A stretch of DNA of 64,000 nt from an uncultured Sulfitobacter sp. (lineage in GTDB: Bacteria > Pseudomonadota > Alphaproteobacteria > Rhodobacterales > Rhodobacteraceae): NCBI GenBank assembly GCA_947492925.1, contig CANLOQ010000001.1, positions 744,001-808,000 of the forward strand. Direction: 5' to 3'. Shown piece by piece: positions 63,481 to 64,000 of the stretch. Numbering within the stretch: position 1 is the stretch's first letter; every line of letters starts with the position of its first letter. A program made the translations under genes and the position numbers. The notes beneath the pieces were generated by a model, which saw only the letters and a list, made by a program, of their open reading frames with translations, was not told the origin of the DNA and ran no database searches.

Positions 63481-63879
63481 TCAATGCCCGGTCTTGCCTT
63501 GCGAAAGATCCGCAAGGATCGGACAGTCAGGGCGGTTGTCGCCTGCACATGATCTCACAAGCACGGCAAGCGTATCCCGCATGGCGGTCAATTCCGCCAG
63601 CTTGCGGTCAATCTCCTGCAAATGCTCAAGCGCGATGGTCTTGACGTCACCGCTTGCCCGGTCCTGATCGTCATAAAGGGCCAGCAGGCTCCGGCAATCT
63701 TCAATCGCAAACCCAAGCGATCTGGCCCGTGCCAGAAACGCCAGCTTGTGCATGTCGTTCTCTGAAAACACACGGTATCCGTTCGATTCCCGCTTTGGCT
63801 GCACCAACCCGACGTCTTCATAATACCGGATGGTTTTGGCGGGCAGGCCCGTTGCCGCACTGACGGACTTGATGTTCAT
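63481..63879 (-). CDS. cueR: Copper-responsive MerR-family regulator
   Basis: A 132-residue CueR/HmrR regulator: an N-terminal winged helix (K-T-I-R-Y-Y-E-D-V-G-L-V), a dimer helix (~80-107) and the Cu(I)-binding loop Cys111-x7-Cys119 (C-A-G-D-N-R-P-D-C). This spacing is that of CueR rather than zinc or mercury homologues. It activates copper-efflux genes by twisting a 19-bp-spacer promoter. The start overlaps the copA-like stop (ATGA), so it is transcribed with the exporter. Confidence 0.92.
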   Translation of the reverse strand: MNIKSVSAATGLPAKTIRYYEDVGLVQPKRESNGYRVFSENDMHKLAFLARARSLGFAIEDCRSLLALYDDQDRASGDVKTIALEHLQEIDRKLAELTAMRDTLAVLVRSCAGDNRPDCPILADLSQGKTGH

Positions 63880-64000
63880 GTCATCGTCCCCGCGCGCCGC
63901 AGGCGCAGCGCATTGCCCAGCACAAAAAGAGAGGAACAGGCCATTGCCCCGGCTGCAAGACCCGGCGACAGCAAAAGACCAAAAGCGGGAAACAGCAGAC
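63876..64000 (-). CDS. copA: Copper-exporting P-type ATPase, C-terminal end (partial)
   Basis: About 40 codons at the right edge encode L-S-P-G-L-A-A-G-A-M-A-C-S-S-L-F-V and then V-L-G-N-A-L-R-L, the last membrane helices of a CopA-type P1B ATPase. The rest lies outside the window. It shares an ATGA overlap with cueR. Identification rests on this tail plus the cueR linkage. Confidence 0.8.
   Translation of the reverse strand, partial: LLFPAFGLLLSPGLAAGAMACSSLFVLGNALRLRRAGTMT

Overview
The window looks like chromosomal DNA of a Roseobacter-group alphaproteobacterium (Rhodobacteraceae). The reasons are the rpsT-dnaA-dnaN-recF-gyrB core, the divergent serB/serC-serA locus with an alphaproteobacterial serC-type leader, a NepR/EcfG/PhyR general stress response locus, TRAP and ABC uptake systems, and moderately GC-rich coding DNA. 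I assign no species. I see no rRNA, tRNA, CRISPR array, insertion sequence or prophage. The last gene (copA-like) runs off the right edge.

Layout. 0-7.5 kb: a periplasmic IalB-like protein, an asparaginase, the whole phosphorylated serine pathway (serB, serC, serA) and two phosphatases. 7.5-13.5 kb: thiolase, ubiB/ubiE, mutM, enoyl-CoA hydratase and a flavodoxin-fold oxidoreductase. 13.8-21 kb: rpsT, dnaA, dnaN, recF, gyrB. 21-25 kb: a Pqi lipid-transport operon with PqiA split into two genes. 25-37 kb: a DJ-1/PfpI protein, then a minus-strand run holding a TAXI-type TRAP transporter and an unusual enzyme set (nitrilase-fold amidase, very long Orn/Lys/Arg-type decarboxylase, ATP-grasp ligase, C45 acyltransferase/hydrolase, CaiB/BaiF CoA-transferase). 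37-41 kb: a membrane-anchored glutamate-synthase-like flavoprotein, and a GABA-type aminotransferase divergent from an XRE-cupin regulator. 41-47 kb: the general stress response locus (sensor kinase, EcfG, NepR, PhyR) and probable targets. 47-52.7 kb: FNT channel, YihY, aminotransferase, M20 peptidase, Hsp70-like protein. 52.8-62 kb: an oligopeptide-type ABC system whose binding-protein gene is separated from the rest by three minus-strand genes; its distal genes encode a cupin, a P1 peptidase and an alpha/beta hydrolase. 62-64 kb: a zeta-class GST with a fumarylpyruvate-hydrolase-like protein, then cueR and the end of copA.

Two systems stand out. The first is the enzyme set at 25.6-33.1 kb. 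Its tight spacing suggests one pathway that makes or breaks an amide of an amino acid or amine, possibly fed by the TRAP system directly upstream on the same strand. I know of no described pathway with this composition. The second is the stress locus. Promoter-like GGAAC-N16/17-CGTT (or one-mismatch) sites sit before nepR-ecfG, phyR, a DUF883 gene, a 56-residue membrane protein, the PfpI gene and possibly an HdeA-like gene, which outlines a local regulon. nepR is a 51-codon GTG-start gene that is easy to miss.

All identities come from reading motifs and gene order. No database search was run.
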